Source: an uncultured Bacteroidales bacterium (lineage in GTDB: Bacteria > Bacteroidota > Bacteroidia > Bacteroidales > Muribaculaceae). From it: 27,180 bases of DNA. Made by a program: the position numbers and the translations under genes. Positions 26,175 through 27,180 of this stretch are shown piece after piece (positions within the stretch are counted from its first letter, which is position 1; every line of letters starts with the position of its first letter). The notes beneath the pieces are model-generated. The model saw only the letters and a program-made list of their open reading frames with translations. It had not been told where the DNA came from and made no database searches. The DNA lies in assembly GCA_900549375.1 (NCBI GenBank), contig URNY01000014.1, forward strand, positions 1 to 27,180, in the 5' to 3' direction.

Positions 26175-26209
26175 AAAAACCGATATGTCTCCTTTTCGCA
26201 ACAAAGCAA

Positions 26210-26249
26210 CAGTTGTTTAATCCGTTAATCTTTTGGATTAAAACAACTG
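26210..26249. promoter_or_regulatory. Long hairpin before the DUF3943 gene
   Basis: CAGTTGTTTAATCC (26210-26223) pairs with GGATTAAAACAACTG (26235-26249) apart from one bulged base, around an 11-base loop that repeats TTAATC. AT-rich arms make a protein-binding site or leader structure likelier than a terminator. No consensus promoter is seen next to it. Confidence 0.45.
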
Positions 26250-26272
26250 ACCTACCCCCATTGGTTTACTTC

Positions 26273-26313
26273 AAAAAAAATTAGCGGTGTCGGGCAAAAA
26301 GCCGGACACCGCT
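26273..26313 (-). terminator. Terminator of the M56/BlaR1-like gene
   Basis: Minus strand: 13-bp stem with one mismatch (AGCGGTGTC with GACACCGCT, plus inner GGC/GCC), loop of five T, then eight T. It begins 27 bases after the stop of the M56-like gene. Confidence 0.88.
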
Positions 26314-26340
26314 TATAATGTTATAATGATAAGAGTATGT

Positions 26341-27180
26341 TTACTTGTCAGTTTGCTTGCTGGTAATACGTATGATATTGCCTTTCTTGTCAACCTCTAT
26401 CGAAGCAATCTTATCCGGTTTGATTTCCTGCATCTCAGCCCCGCTTATCACTTTACCGTCCAGATATATTGTCAAATCTTCATATCCGACGGTTTCTATT
26501 TCCGACTTTGTATCGCCGGATGATTTCTTCTTTGTGCCTGAGCCGATCACAATAACGTTGCTGAGTGATTCCGGATGCTCCGACTGCTTCTGTTCGGCTC
26601 TGACAGACGCATTATTGAAAAAATTCTCGAGATCAAACGGGATTTTTTCTCCGTTTATGTTCAGTGTCATACCGACATTATCAAATTCCGTAATGAACGG
26701 GAATACGGCTGTAATAGTGGCCTTACCATCGGTCAATGTACTGCTCAATGACTTGGCGTCATAGGTCTTGCCATGGGTGGTGAAGGTTCCTCCGGAAACC
26801 GTCAGGTTATTTCCTAATCCTTCCGCTTTGATAACTACAGTGGTCTTGCCATCGTTGTTATTGACGTTCACAATCTTAAAATACTTGACCGAGGTTTTGT
26901 CTTGTGACGGTTTTTCATTACTTTTGCCCTCAGATACTTTGAGAGTGCTGATTGTTGACACCGCGGCCCTTATAGCCGGCACACCGGTCACACTCAATGC
27001 CAGCGCAAGCGTTGGCACCATTGCGAGGGCTTTCCATTTTCGCCCCGCACAACTTTTTGCTTTGTACATCATGGTGATTCGTTTTTTGAGTTTACTATGA
27101 TTCAGGCTGTTGGCCAAGGACGGGAATCTGGCGCCAACAGCTTTCTTTATCAAAAGCATCTGATATTTCTGCGTGTCATG
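26341..27180 (-). CDS. M56/BlaR1-like membrane peptidase, C-terminal part only
   Basis: The frame is open to the window's right edge, so the start and the HExxH zinc site are outside. Visible residues begin HDTQKYQMLLIKKAVGARF; the stretch PSLANSLNHSKLKKRITMM is a hallmark of Bacteroidetes M56/BlaR1-like proteins. One membrane helix follows (KALAMVPTLALALSVTGVPAI), then about 200 residues outside the cytoplasm, ending with a segment like that of TonB-receptor plugs (LTIYLDGKVI, IKPDKIASIEVDKKGNIIRI). Relatives with a BlaI-type repressor partner sense envelope or beta-lactam signals; no blaI is in view, so that role is inference. Ends in a strong terminator. Confidence 0.82.
   Translation of the reverse strand, partial: HDTQKYQMLLIKKAVGARFPSLANSLNHSKLKKRITMMYKAKSCAGRKWKALAMVPTLALALSVTGVPAIRAAVSTISTLKVSEGKSNEKPSQDKTSVKYFKIVNVNNNDGKTTVVIKAEGLGNNLTVSGGTFTTHGKTYDAKSLSSTLTDGKATITAVFPFITEFDNVGMTLNINGEKIPFDLENFFNNASVRAEQKQSEHPESLSNVIVIGSGTKKKSSGDTKSEIETVGYEDLTIYLDGKVISGAEMQEIKPDKIASIEVDKKGNIIRITSKQTDK

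Noticed and set aside
1..27180. CRISPR array, tRNA or rRNA genes, transposase or integrase
   Set aside because: None was seen by reading; no regularly spaced repeats and no matching protein motifs.

Overview
The window looks like the chromosome of a Bacteroidales bacterium, most likely a gut Muribaculaceae or Prevotella relative; this placement is inference from protein style and gene order. Three upstream regions carry the Bacteroidetes-type promoter (TTTG or GTTG, 20 bases, TAnnTTTG). Ribosome-binding sites are mostly weak. The housekeeping genes are of moderate GC, and the proteins include Bacteroidetes forms of MutL, OstA/LptA-like protein, SurA-like foldases, RecQ and a M56/BlaR1-like peptidase. 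Every convincing gene is on the minus strand, so transcription runs from high to low coordinates.

Reading in transcription order from the right edge, a M56/BlaR1-like gene enters from outside the window and ends in a strong terminator (26273-26313). A DUF3943-type outer-membrane protein follows. A five-gene operon starts at a clear promoter (24601-24632): yicC, gmk, nadD, a DUF5063 protein and an M18 aminopeptidase, with several ATGA stop/start overlaps. A second clear promoter (20612-20643) drives tig, clpP and clpX (chaperone and protease), ending in a perfect 17-bp stem terminator (17044-17085).

From about 17.0 kb down to about 11.1 kb lies an AT-rich accessory block. It holds a repeat-rich gene-free stretch, a 1249-residue single-chain restriction-modification enzyme (nuclease, methylase and two specificity domains) with a G8 tract between its specificity domains, and a compact trio: a secreted M48 metalloprotease, a 54-residue acidic ORF and a secreted protein with an internal repeat. 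This block sits between clpX and recQ, which I recall as near neighbours in other Bacteroidales, so it is probably an insertion.

The left part is core again. recQ has its own promoter, followed by three SurA/parvulin-type periplasmic folding factors, an OstA/LptA-like LPS-transport protein and mutL. The last four junctions are tight enough to suggest an envelope-biogenesis operon. mutL stops about 80-90 residues short of the usual family length, and the 187 bases beyond it contain no recognisable MutL coding sequence in any minus-strand frame.

The most interesting points are the truncated mutL, the G8 tract that could phase-vary the specificity of the R-M enzyme (a mismatch-repair defect would be expected to increase its slippage), and the small protease operon in the accessory block.
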